From Streptomyces aureocirculatus (GTDB lineage Bacteria; Actinomycetota; Actinomycetes; Streptomycetales; Streptomycetaceae): DNA of 64,000 nt. Below are positions 55,287 to 63,724 of the stretch, one piece after another. The notes under the pieces are model-generated. The model was given only the letters and a program-made list of their open reading frames with translations. It was not told the DNA's origin and searched no databases. Position 1 is the stretch's first letter. Each line of letters begins with the position of its first letter. The DNA lies in contig NZ_JOAP01000033.1 in NCBI RefSeq assembly GCF_000720475.1, forward strand, positions 18,080 through 82,079, given 5' to 3'. Made by a program: the position numbers and the translations under genes.

Positions 55287-55309
55287 GCGGGGAAAAGGGG
55301 ACGGGAACC

Positions 55310-56959
55310 ATGGCGGGAACCAGCGTGGCGGTCGGGGCGGCCGGCCGGGATGCGCAGAAGAAGGCGGAGCAGGAGCACGGGGAGAAGAGGAAGAAGAAAC
55401 AGCGGGGCGCGGAGCCGCCGGAGCCGCGCAGCGTACGCGTCGTGATCTTCGCGCTGATGGTCGCGATCCTGCTTGCGATGCTCGACAACATGATCGTGGC
55501 GCCCGCGATGCCGACCATCGTCGGTGACCTCGGCGGTCTTGAGCACCTGTCGTGGGTCGTCACCGCGTACACCCTCGCGACCGCGGCCTCCACCCCGATC
55601 TGGGGCAAGGTCGGCGACATGTACGGGCGCAAGGGCGCCTTCCTCAGCGCCATAGTCATCTTCCTGGTCGGCTCCGCGCTCAGCGGCATCGCCCAGGACA
55701 TGGGGCAGCTCATCGCCTTCCGGGCCGTGCAGGGCCTGGGCGCGGGCGGTCTGATGGTCGGCGTCATGGCGATCATCGGGGAACTGGTGCCGCCGCGGGA
55801 GCGCGGCAAGTACATGGGCATGATGACCGGCGTGATGGCGGTCGCGATGATCGGCGGCCCGCTGGTCGGCGGCACCCTCACCGACCACCTCGGCTGGCGC
55901 TGGGCCTTCTACATCAACCTGCCGCTCGGCATCGTCGCCCTGTTCATGGTCAGCGCCGTGCTGCACCTGCCCAAGAAGCGGGCCGAGGGACGCATCGACT
56001 ACCTCGGCGCGGCCCTGCTCACCGTCGGCATCACCTCGCTGGTGCTCGTCACGACCTGGGGCGGCACGGAGTACGACTGGAACTCGGCCGTGATCATGGA
56101 GCTCATCGGGCTCGGTGTCGCCTCCCTGGTCGGCTTCTGGTTCGTCCAGCAGAAGGCCGCCGAGCCGATCATGCCGTTCCGGATCTTCCGCAACCGCAAC
56201 TTCTCGCTCATGGCCGTGGTCGGCTTCCTCACCGGCTTCGTGATGTTCGGCGCGATGCTCTTCCTGCCGCTCTACCAGCAGGCGGTCCAGGGCGCGTCGG
56301 CCACCAACTCCGGGCTGCTCCTGATGCCGATGCTGCTCGCGATGATGGCCGTCTCGATGTTCGCGGGGCGGTACACCACCGCCACCGGCAAGTACAAGGT
56401 CTTCCCCGTCGCAGGCAGCGTCCTGATGGCCGCGGGCCTCTTCCTCCTGTCGCAGATGGACACCGAGACCTCCCGCCTGACCTCCGGGATCTACATGGCC
56501 GTCCTCGGCGCCGGCATGGGCTGCCTGATGCAGATCACCATGCTCGTCGCGCAGAACAGCGTCGAGATGAAGGACATGGGCGTCGCCTCGTCCACGGCCA
56601 CGCTGTTCCGTACGCTCGGCTCGTCCTTCGGTGTCGCGATCATGGGCGCGCTGTTCAACAACCGGGTCCAGGACGAGATGGCCGAGCGGTCCGCCGGGGC
56701 CGGCGGCGGCGTCGCCCAGGTCACCGAGCACTCCGCCCAGCTCGACGCGGACAGCCTCGCCAAGCTGCCGGAGGCGGCCCGCGACGCCTACCAGCACGCG
56801 GTGTCCTCAGGTACGCACCTGGCGTTCCTGCTCACCGTGGTGGTGGCCCTCGGCGCGCTCGCCGCGGCGGTCTTCGTGAAGGAGACGCCGCTGCGCGGGT
56901 CGGGGCCCGCCGACCAGAAGCCGGCCGGTGCCGCGGGTGGGGACCCCGCGCGCGGATAG
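55310..56959 (+). CDS. MFS drug-efflux transporter, DHA2 (14-span) family
   Basis: The protein has 549 residues, from ATG 55310 with an AAGGGGA site. A Lys/Glu-rich cytoplasmic leader of 45 residues precedes 14 membrane spans. The DHA2 signatures include LDNMIVAPAMPTIVGDL, WVVTAYTLATAASTPIWGKV with the GDMYGRKG motif A loop, and GGPLVGGTLTDHLGWRWAFY as motif C region. It exports a toxic compound by proton antiport; substrate unknown. Control by the adjacent TetR protein is likely. Confidence 0.94.
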   Translation: MAGTSVAVGAAGRDAQKKAEQEHGEKRKKKQRGAEPPEPRSVRVVIFALMVAILLAMLDNMIVAPAMPTIVGDLGGLEHLSWVVTAYTLATAASTPIWGKVGDMYGRKGAFLSAIVIFLVGSALSGIAQDMGQLIAFRAVQGLGAGGLMVGVMAIIGELVPPRERGKYMGMMTGVMAVAMIGGPLVGGTLTDHLGWRWAFYINLPLGIVALFMVSAVLHLPKKRAEGRIDYLGAALLTVGITSLVLVTTWGGTEYDWNSAVIMELIGLGVASLVGFWFVQQKAAEPIMPFRIFRNRNFSLMAVVGFLTGFVMFGAMLFLPLYQQAVQGASATNSGLLLMPMLLAMMAVSMFAGRYTTATGKYKVFPVAGSVLMAAGLFLLSQMDTETSRLTSGIYMAVLGAGMGCLMQITMLVAQNSVEMKDMGVASSTATLFRTLGSSFGVAIMGALFNNRVQDEMAERSAGAGGGVAQVTEHSAQLDADSLAKLPEAARDAYQHAVSSGTHLAFLLTVVVALGALAAAVFVKETPLRGSGPADQKPAGAAGGDPARG

Positions 56960-57012
56960 CGGCGGCGGACGGCGGCAGAGGCCGTCCGATTCCGCGGCTT
57001 CCGCCCGGCCGT

Positions 57013-57054
57013 ACGGCCCCCGGAACCGAGCGAGAGCTCGGCGCCGGGGGCCGT
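57013..57054. terminator. Hairpin after the MFS gene
   Basis: Outer stem 57013-57023 with 57044-57054 (11 bp), a 2x2 internal loop, inner stem CCGAGC/GCTCGG and a GAGA tetraloop. There is no U-tract. A run of nine C residues follows at 57072-57080. Confidence 0.75.
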
Positions 57055-57209
57055 CGCCGTGGGGCAGGGCGCCCCCCCCCGTGTGCAGGGTGCCCCCGTG
57101 TGCGGCGGGTGCCCCGGTGTGTGCCGCGGTGTGTGCCGGGCACCCGGTGCGCGCCGGGTGGATACGGTCACCGGCTGCCGTTGTCAGTGGCTCGTGCCAG
57201 CATCGCAGC

Positions 57210-57674
57210 GTGGACAAATTGCGGCAGATGAGGCGGCTGCGCCTCGCGAAGGACGCGATGGACCGCGACTGGGCCGACCCCGCCCTCGACCTGGCCGCCG
57301 TGGCCGCGCACGCCGGCTACGCACGCCATCACTTCCTGCGCGCCTTCAAGGAGGTGTACGGGGAGACGCCCGGGCAGTACCTCTCGCGCCGCCGGATCGA
57401 GCGGGCCGGGGACATGCTCCGCTCGGCCGACCTCTCCGTGACGGACATCTGCATGCTCGTCGGCTTCACCAGCGTGGGCACGTTCTCGTCGTCCTTCAAA
57501 CGGCAGACGGGCCTCACCCCGAGCGAGTACCGCGCGAAGCACGTGGGGCGCGGGGCGGCGCTGATCCCCGGGTGCTGGGCACTGCTGTGGGCGGGCGGGT
57601 TCCCCGCGCGGGCGGGTCTCGACGGCACGGGGACCGGACCCGTGAGAACCGACGGCGGGGAGCGCAATTCTTGA
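57210..57674 (+). CDS. AraC-family regulator, DNA-binding domain only
   Basis: The protein has 154 residues from GTG 57210; ATG 57228 is an alternative. It is nearly all a double helix-turn-helix: LDLAAVAAHAGYARHHFLRA, ETPGQYLSRRRIERAGDMLR, VTDICMLVGFTSVGTFSSSF and TGLTPSEYRA. There is no N-terminal effector domain. A 45-residue Gly-rich tail follows. It precedes a glyoxalase-superfamily gene by 79 bp, a pairing common in Streptomyces, and may activate it. Confidence 0.9.
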   Translation: MDKLRQMRRLRLAKDAMDRDWADPALDLAAVAAHAGYARHHFLRAFKEVYGETPGQYLSRRRIERAGDMLRSADLSVTDICMLVGFTSVGTFSSSFKRQTGLTPSEYRAKHVGRGAALIPGCWALLWAGGFPARAGLDGTGTGPVRTDGGERNS

Positions 57675-57753
57675 GAAGCGGGACGCGGGGCCCGCTGCCT
57701 ACGGTGGCCGGGCAGGTACGAGAACCCCTCACCAGGAGCACCGGGAGCACGAC

Positions 57754-58200
57754 ATGATCAAGGGACTCGCCATTTCCACCGTCTGGGTCCTCGACCAGGA
57801 CCGGGCCAAGGAGTTCTACACCGAGAAGCTGGGCATGGAGGTCCGCACCGACATGACCCTCGGTGAGGGCGGCATGCGCTTCCTCACCGTCGGCGCCAAG
57901 GAGCAGCCCGAACTGATGATCGCCCTGATGGTGCCGGGCGGTGCGGGCATGGACGCGGAGTCCGCCGAGGCGATGAAGAAGCTGATCACCAAGGGGGTGC
58001 TGGGTGGTGGCGCCCTGAGCACGGACGACATCCACGGGGACTACGAGAAGCTGAAGGCGCGCGGCGTGGAGTTCCTGCACCCGCCGCAGGAACGCCCGTA
58101 CGGAATCGAGGCGATCTTCCGCGACGACTCCGGCAACTGGTTCTCCTTCACCCAGCCGCGCGAGGGCGAGCTCGACCTCGACAAGGACTGGGGGTGCTGA
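57754..58200 (+). CDS. VOC (glyoxalase/bleomycin-resistance) superfamily protein
   Basis: The protein has 148 residues, from ATG 57754. Two beta-alpha-beta-beta-beta modules are visible: AISTVWVLDQDRAKEFYTEK and the C-terminal GIEAIFRDDSGNWFSFTQPR. His and Glu metal ligands of classical glyoxalase I are not all obvious, so it may bind a ligand rather than catalyse. Partner of the AraC-type gene upstream. Confidence 0.9.
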   Translation: MIKGLAISTVWVLDQDRAKEFYTEKLGMEVRTDMTLGEGGMRFLTVGAKEQPELMIALMVPGGAGMDAESAEAMKKLITKGVLGGGALSTDDIHGDYEKLKARGVEFLHPPQERPYGIEAIFRDDSGNWFSFTQPREGELDLDKDWGC

Positions 58201-58252
58201 GCCGCTCCTGAACCTCGCCCGCGGGTCGGGGGCCGACGTCGGACGCCAAGGC

Positions 58253-60361
58253 CTATTTATCCCACTTGTCGGGGAACTGGAACATCGGGAAGCTCCCGGT
58301 GTTCGTCGGCGCGTGCTCGGGCAGCCAGAGCACCGCCACCGCCCCCTCGGCGGGCTCGTCGGGGGCGGACCCCGGCGGGCGTATGTTGCGGAAGGTCAGC
58401 CGCGCGCCGAGTACCTTGGCCTGGCCCGCCGCGATCGTCAGGCCCAGGCCGTGGCCGCGGCCCGCGCGGTCGGCGGAGCCGGTGCGGAAGCGGCTCGGGC
58501 CCTCGGCGAGCAGGGCGTCGGGGAAGCCGGTCCCGTGGTCGCGCACCCGGACGACGCGGCCCTCGACGCTGACCTCGATGGGCGGCTTGCCGTGTTTGGC
58601 GGCGTTGGCGACGAGGTTGCCGAGGATGCGTTCCAGGCGGCGCGGGTCGGTGGTGACCACCGACTCGTGCACGATCTGTACCCGTACGTCGTGGCTCAGG
58701 ACGGCCATGCGGCGGCTGACGAACTCGCCGAGCGTGATGTCCTGCAGTTCGGCGCGCTCGGACGCGGAGTCGAGCCTGGCCACTTCCAGGACGTCCTCCA
58801 CGAGTGTGCGCATCGCCTGGGCGCGGTCCTTGACCAGCTCGGTCGGGCGGCCCGGCGGCAGCAGTTCGGCGGCCGTGAGCAGCCCGGTCACCGGGGTGCG
58901 CAGCTCGTGCGCGATGTCGGCGGTCACGCGGCGCTCGGCTTCGAGGCGCTGCTTGAGGGCGTCGGCCATGGCGTCGACGGCCTGCGCGAGGTCGTCGGTC
59001 TCGTCGCGTACGTAGCCGCCGATGGCCTCCTGCACGGTCACGTCGGTCTGGCCCTGCGCGACCTGGCCCGCGGCCGTCGCGGCCTCGCGCAGGCGGCGGG
59101 CGATCTGGCCGCCGATGAGCACGCCGAGGGCGCAGCCGCCGAAGACGACCGCGATGGAGCCTATGACGAGGGCCTGGTCGAGGTCCTTCATGATGGCCGC
59201 GCTGCGGTCGGTGAAGCGGGTGTGCACCGACAGGACTTGGCCGTCACTCAGCGGCACCGCGCCCCAGATGTCCGGTACGCCGTCGGCGTGCTCCTGCACA
59301 TAGGTCGCGCGGCGGCCGGTGAGGACCTTGCGCCGCAGCTCCTTCGGGAGCTGCGGGTCGTCGATCTTGGTGCCGTAGAAGGCGCTGGTGGTGCCGCGCG
59401 ACTGGTAGTTGCGCTGGGCGATCTGGACACGCTCGTCCTGGAGGTCGCGGGCGTTGTCGAGCATCGAGACGCGGGCCGCGTTGTGCACGACGAGGCTCAG
59501 CGCGATGGCGACGAGCGCGCCGACCAGGGCGATGGCCGCCGCGATCTTCCAGCGCACGCCGGTGCGCAGCCGGGCGCCCGCGAGGTCCCGCAGGCGCCAG
59601 GTTCCGCGGGGGCGCCGCAGGGCTTCCAGCCGGTCCCGCAGCCCACGAAACGCCCCCGAGGCCACCCCCTCGGCCCCCGTCCGCACCGGTCCCGCTCCCC
59701 TTAGCGTCGGCTCCGCTTCCGTGCGTGCCGGGTCCGCTCCCGGAGGCACCGGTCCCGCTTCTGCGCGTGCCGGGTCTGCTGGCGTCCGCACCGGTCCCGC
59801 TCCCCTTAGCGTCGGCCGCGCTTCCGTGCGTGCCGGGTCCGCTCCCGGAGGCACCGGTCCCGCTTCTGCGCGTGCCGGGTCCGCTCCCGGGCGCGTGTTC
59901 GCTGCGCCTGCGCGCCCCGCGTCCCATCGGGAGCGCGCACCGCCCGGGCCGGGGCGGCCTGTGCCTGGGCCGGGCGGGTTTGCGCCCGTTCCGGGGCGTT
60001 CCGTACGCGGGCCGGGGTGGTTTGCGCTCGCCGCGGGGCGGGGCGCGCCCGTTCCGGGGCGGCCTGTGCCTGGGCCGGGTGGGTTTGCGCCCGTTCCGGA
60101 GCGGTCTGCTCCTTCTTCGGAGCGGTGTGCACCCGGCCCGTGGCGGTCCGTGCCTGGCCCGGGGCGGTGTGCGCCCGGCCCGGGGCTGTCTGCGCCCGCT
60201 TCGGGGCGGCCCGCGCCTGGCCCAGGGCTGCCCGCACCCGGCCCGGGGCGTTCCGCACCCGGCCCGGGGCGTTCCGCGCCCAGGTCAGGGCGCTTCGCGC
60301 TGCGCTCGCGGTGGGCTTCGCCCCGGCCGGGGGGTGTTGGCTCGTTCATGTCACCGCCCAT
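58253..60361 (-). CDS. cseC: Sensor histidine kinase CseC with long repetitive N-terminal extension
   Basis: The protein has 702 residues from ATG 60361 (AGGGG 7 nt upstream); GTG 60385 is an alternative. Membrane spans at about 271-292 and 398-420 enclose a sensor domain of about 105 residues. HAMP, HisKA (ADIAHELRTPVTG, His485) and the ATPase (LGNLVANAAKHG, GHGLGLTIAAG) follow. It responds to cell-envelope stress and controls sigE through CseB. The first 235 or so residues are a Pro/Gly/Ala/Arg repeat region not present in the roughly 500-residue CseC I remember from S. coelicolor. It sits 33 nt after cseB. Confidence 0.9.
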   Translation of the reverse strand: MGGDMNEPTPPGRGEAHRERSAKRPDLGAERPGPGAERPGPGAGSPGPGAGRPEAGADSPGPGAHRPGPGTDRHGPGAHRSEEGADRSGTGANPPGPGTGRPGTGAPRPAASANHPGPRTERPGTGANPPGPGTGRPGPGGARSRWDAGRAGAANTRPGADPARAEAGPVPPGADPARTEARPTLRGAGPVRTPADPARAEAGPVPPGADPARTEAEPTLRGAGPVRTGAEGVASGAFRGLRDRLEALRRPRGTWRLRDLAGARLRTGVRWKIAAAIALVGALVAIALSLVVHNAARVSMLDNARDLQDERVQIAQRNYQSRGTTSAFYGTKIDDPQLPKELRRKVLTGRRATYVQEHADGVPDIWGAVPLSDGQVLSVHTRFTDRSAAIMKDLDQALVIGSIAVVFGGCALGVLIGGQIARRLREAATAAGQVAQGQTDVTVQEAIGGYVRDETDDLAQAVDAMADALKQRLEAERRVTADIAHELRTPVTGLLTAAELLPPGRPTELVKDRAQAMRTLVEDVLEVARLDSASERAELQDITLGEFVSRRMAVLSHDVRVQIVHESVVTTDPRRLERILGNLVANAAKHGKPPIEVSVEGRVVRVRDHGTGFPDALLAEGPSRFRTGSADRAGRGHGLGLTIAAGQAKVLGARLTFRNIRPPGSAPDEPAEGAVAVLWLPEHAPTNTGSFPMFQFPDKWDK
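59680..59889 (-). repeat. 105-bp in-frame duplication in the cseC 5' region
   Basis: About 59680-59784 and 59785-59889 are near-identical (for example TTAGCGTCGG at 59701 and 59806). Each encodes 35 residues including ARAEAGPVPPGADPARTEA. Shorter degenerate PGPGA-type repeats extend to about 60330. Confidence 0.88.
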
Positions 60362-60394
60362 GGCTGACCCCTGTGTCCCCGCCACGTCGCCGGC

Positions 60395-61111
60395 TCACGC
60401 CCTGAGCTTGTAGCCGAAGCCGCGGACCGTTTCGATGCGGTCCTGGCCGACCTTGGTGCGCAGGCGCTGGACGTGCACGTCCACGACGCGCGTGTCGCCG
60501 CCCCAGCCGTAGTCCCAGACGCGCTCTAGGAGCTTGTCGCGGGAGAGGACCGTGCCGGGGGCGGAGGAGAACTCCAGGAGCAGCCGCATCTCCGTCGGCG
60601 TGAGGCCGACCGGGGCACCGGCGCGGCGCACCTCCATACCCTCCGTGTCGATCTCCAGGTCACCGAAGGTGAGCACACCGCCGTCGGTGGCGCCGCCCGC
60701 CTCGGCGGGAGCCGCCGCGCCCACGCCGGGACCGCTGGCGTGCCCGAAGCGCCGCAGCACGGCGCGGATGCGGGCCACCAGGACGGCACCGTCGAACGGC
60801 TTGGTCACATAGTCGTCGGCGCCCGCCTCCAGGCCGAGGACCACGTCGATCGAGTCGGCCCGCGCCGACAGCATGATCACCGGCACCGTCGACTCGTCCC
60901 GGATGCGCCGGCAGAGGCTGACGCCGTCAAGGCCGGGCACCATCACGTCGAGCAGGGCGATGTCGGGCCGGTCCGCCCGGAACGCCGCCAGGCCCGAAAG
61001 GCCGTCGGGCATGGCGGTGACCACGAAGCCGTCGCGCTCCAGGGCGAGCTGCGTGGCCTCGCGGATGACGTCGTCGTCCTCGACGAACAGGACATGAGTG
61101 TGTTCTGCCAT
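60395..61111 (-). CDS. cseB: OmpR-family response regulator CseB
   Basis: The protein has 238 residues, from ATG 61111. The receiver domain has acidic residues E11-D12-D13, Asp55 (IALLDVMVPGLDG) and the Lys of DYVTKPFDG. A 25-residue linker leads to the winged helix GLTPTEMRLLLEFSS, RVWDYGWGGDTRVVDVHVQR and VRGFGYKLRA. Phosphorylated by CseC, it activates the sigE promoter. In the operon it follows cseA after 77 nt. Confidence 0.96.
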   Translation of the reverse strand: MAEHTHVLFVEDDDVIREATQLALERDGFVVTAMPDGLSGLAAFRADRPDIALLDVMVPGLDGVSLCRRIRDESTVPVIMLSARADSIDVVLGLEAGADDYVTKPFDGAVLVARIRAVLRRFGHASGPGVGAAAPAEAGGATDGGVLTFGDLEIDTEGMEVRRAGAPVGLTPTEMRLLLEFSSAPGTVLSRDKLLERVWDYGWGGDTRVVDVHVQRLRTKVGQDRIETVRGFGYKLRA

Positions 61112-61188
61112 CGGGTGCTCTCAGTTCCGCTCTGTTCTGGGTTCGGGGACGGGTGGGGGTGCGGGGACGGGTGCGGGTGCGGGGGCGG

Positions 61189-61863
61189 TCAGTCGTCGTC
61201 CGGGGCGGCGGAGGCGCCGCTCACCGTCTTGCTGTAGTTGTTGTGCGTACGGTCCTGCTCGGTGAAGCGGTCCGAGGACCAGCGGTACGTGATGACTTCC
61301 TCGCCCGACGGATCGGACTGCGAGCTGCCCTCCTCGTACAACTGCTTGCTCACCACCAGGTCGCCGCGGTCGATCTCCGCGTAGACCGGAGGCTGCTCGT
61401 CCGTGAAGACATTCTCGTACGTCTTACCGGTGGGGCGGTACACGTAACTCCCGATACCGACGGCGTCCCCGCAGGTCAGCACGTTGACGACGACATCGGA
61501 CGAGGCCGCTCCCGTGATGTTGCCGTAGGACACGTCCACCGGGTACTCGTCCGCGACGCATGGCTTCAGGTCGCGCTTGACGGCCAGGCTGACCTTCGGG
61601 TCCTCCTTCACCAGGCGGACGGCGTCCACGCTCTTGGGGGCGGGCGACGCGGACGGGCTCGCCGAGGGCGTCGTGGTGCCCACGGGGCCCGAGCGGGCGG
61701 GGCCTTCGTCACGCGTGCCGGAGCCGCCCGTGGAGCAACTGGTCAGGGGGAGCAAAAGGCCGAGGGCGGCGAGCACGGCCACTGCCGTACTCCCCGCCTT
61801 CCACTGTCTCCACTGTGGTGTCGGCCGGCCTGGCCGACCGGCTCCGGCACTCAGGCCGCGCAA
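61189..61863 (-). CDS. cseA: Lipoprotein CseA, negative modulator of sigE
   Basis: The protein has 224 residues. No ATG or GTG is available near the N-terminus in this frame. TTG 61863 is chosen because GAGGAG lies 8 nt upstream, inside the sigE 3' end, giving a 13-nt overlap and translational coupling. The signal peptide ends with lipobox LTSC (Cys43). The mature protein begins with a Ser/Pro/Thr-rich linker, then a globular domain with PCVADEYPVDVSYGNITG. In S. coelicolor CseA dampens the response to wall stress. Confidence 0.9.
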   Translation of the reverse strand: MRGLSAGAGRPGRPTPQWRQWKAGSTAVAVLAALGLLLPLTSCSTGGSGTRDEGPARSGPVGTTTPSASPSASPAPKSVDAVRLVKEDPKVSLAVKRDLKPCVADEYPVDVSYGNITGAASSDVVVNVLTCGDAVGIGSYVYRPTGKTYENVFTDEQPPVYAEIDRGDLVVSKQLYEEGSSQSDPSGEEVITYRWSSDRFTEQDRTHNNYSKTVSGASAAPDDD

Positions 61864-62390
61864 CGCTCCCGCTCCTCACGTTCGAACGCGCGCGCATCGA
61901 GATCGCGGCTCTCCAGCTCCTGACGGAGCCGGGCGAGCGCCCGGTGCAGCGTGCTCTTGACCGTGCCGGCCGACATGCCGAGCGCGGCGGCCGTCTCCTC
62001 GGTGGACATCTGCTCCCAGTGTCGCAGCACGACGACGCTGCGCTGCTTCGGGGCGAGCACCTTCATGATGTCCATCAGGAGGGCGCGGTCCGCGTGCTGC
62101 TCGGTGGAGTCGTCGACGGAGGCGTCCGGGAGCTGCTCGGTGGGCACCTCTTCGAGCTTGCGGGCGCGCCACCACTCCGTACGCGTATTGATCATGACCC
62201 GGCGCAGGTAGGCGTCCGCGAGACGCTTGTCGGCTATACCGTCCCAGCGGCCGTAGGTCCGCACGAGCGCAGTCTGCAGCAGGTCCTGCGCGTCCACGGG
62301 GTCCGGGACGAGCCGTCGGGCGCTGCGCAGCAGGGCGTCCTGCCGAGTGCGGACGTACTCTTCGAACTCGAGCACCTCGCCGTGCGCCAT
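61851..62390 (-). CDS. sigE: ECF sigma factor SigE (cell-envelope stress)
   Basis: The protein has 179 residues, from ATG 62390 with GGAGG 10 nt upstream. Region 2 (RRLVPDPVDAQDLLQTALVR, RRVMINTRTEWWRARKLEEV) and region 4 (QRSVVVLRHWEQMSTEETAA, LGMSAGTVKSTLHRALARLR) are nearly identical to the S. coelicolor SigE I remember. It directs transcription of wall-maintenance genes. No anti-sigma factor is encoded; control is by CseBC at its promoter, as the operon order here supports. Confidence 0.97.
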   Translation of the reverse strand: MAHGEVLEFEEYVRTRQDALLRSARRLVPDPVDAQDLLQTALVRTYGRWDGIADKRLADAYLRRVMINTRTEWWRARKLEEVPTEQLPDASVDDSTEQHADRALLMDIMKVLAPKQRSVVVLRHWEQMSTEETAAALGMSAGTVKSTLHRALARLRQELESRDLDARAFEREERERCAA

Positions 62391-62721
62391 ATCCAACCGC
62401 CTCCGTCCGTTCCCGTTAAACCCCGGCTGCCCCCGGTCGACGCCGGTTGCCTCGCGACCGCGTTTTCCCTTGCCTGTGCGGTACGAGAATGAAGTTACGG
62501 AGGCCTTGTCACGGGGCTGTGCGGAGCAGCCAGCGGCGGACGCACGGCTGTACGTCGGTTGTGTAACAGAAGTAGGCCGGGCGTAAACCAGCAGGTGAGT
62601 GTGGGTGCTGATGCCCGTTATGTCGGCGGTTCGGGCCCGTCCGCCGCGGTACGGCGGCCGTGACACGGGGGCGTGACGCGGCGGCCGCGACATGGAGGTG
62701 TGGCGCGGCGGCTGTGGCGCG
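62391..62721 (-). promoter_or_regulatory. sigE operon promoter region
   Basis: This 331-bp gap between mutY and sigE must contain the CseB-controlled sigE promoter. On the minus strand, GTAACTTC followed by TACCGC (about 62470-62500) is a possible promoter, but I cannot assign it with confidence. No clear terminator for mutY is seen and no gene is present. Confidence 0.4.
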
Positions 62722-63654
62722 TCAGGTCAGCGGGAGCCGGTAGCAGCCGTCCGGCAGGGGTTCCACGAGTCCGTCCGCGACGAGCCCGTCCAGGGCGCGG
62801 GCCCGCTGCACGGCGTCGTCCCACACCCGGTCGAGTGCGGCCTGCGGTACGGGTGTCACGGCCTCGCGGAGCACGGCGAGGAGCTTGCCGCGGACCTGCC
62901 GGTCGGTGCCCGCGTACGTCTGACCGCGGCGCGCGGGGCCCTCGTGCGCCGGTTTGCCCGCCCTCAGCCAGGCGCACCGGTCGGCGAGCGGGCAGCGCGC
63001 GCAGTCCTCGTTCCGGGCGGTGCAGACGAGGGCGCCCAGCTCCATGGAGGCCGCGGCCCAGCGCGAGGCGGTGCGCTCGTCCCCGGGCAGCAGGGCGCGG
63101 GCGAGCTTGCGCTCGGCCGCGGTGGTGGCGTTCGGCGGGTACTGCACCCCGGTGACGGCGCGCGCGAACACCCGCCGGACGTTGGTGTCGAGCACGGCGT
63201 GCCGCTGCCCGTACGCGAACGACGCCACGGCAGCGGCCGTGTACTCGCCGATGCCGGGCAGCGCGAGCAACTGCGCGTGCTGTGCCGGTACGTCGCCGCC
63301 GTGCCGTTCCGTTATGGCGACGGCGGCCCCGTGCAGCCGCAGCGCCCGCCGCGGGTACCCGAGCCGCCCCCAGGCGCGCACGGCCTCGCCGGGCGCCTCC
63401 TCGGCGAGGTCGGCGGGGCGCGGCCATCGGGCGAGCCACTGCTCGTACACCGGGAGGACGCGGCTCACCGGTGTCTGCTGGAGCATGAATTCGCTGACCA
63501 TGACCCCCCAGGGCCCGGCGTCCTGCCGTCGCCACGGCAGATCGCGCGCGTTGGCGTCGAACCAGGCGATGACGGGGGAGTGGAACTGCTCGTCCAGCGA
63601 ACGGGCGTCGGCGGTGCCGTCGCTGACGAGATCGGCGGCGAGTGCGGTCGGCAT
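62722..63654 (-). CDS. mutY: A/G-specific adenine glycosylase
   Basis: The protein has 310 residues. ATG 63654 is preferred over GTG 63660 because AGGA lies 8 nt upstream. It removes adenine mispaired with 8-oxoguanine. Glu55 in SEFMLQQTPV, the helix-hairpin-helix LPGIGEYTA (132-140), catalytic Asp156 in VLDTNV and the iron-sulfur cysteines 211, 218, 221 and 227 (C-x6-C-x2-C-x5-C) are all present. The C-terminal domain is shorter than in E. coli MutY, as is common in actinobacteria. Confidence 0.96.
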   Translation of the reverse strand: MPTALAADLVSDGTADARSLDEQFHSPVIAWFDANARDLPWRRQDAGPWGVMVSEFMLQQTPVSRVLPVYEQWLARWPRPADLAEEAPGEAVRAWGRLGYPRRALRLHGAAVAITERHGGDVPAQHAQLLALPGIGEYTAAAVASFAYGQRHAVLDTNVRRVFARAVTGVQYPPNATTAAERKLARALLPGDERTASRWAAASMELGALVCTARNEDCARCPLADRCAWLRAGKPAHEGPARRGQTYAGTDRQVRGKLLAVLREAVTPVPQAALDRVWDDAVQRARALDGLVADGLVEPLPDGCYRLPLT

Positions 63655-63724
63655 GGGCACGATCCTGCCATGGCGGCCATGGCCGATACACCAACGGCGC
63701 GACCGGACGCCCCCCTGGCTCAGG

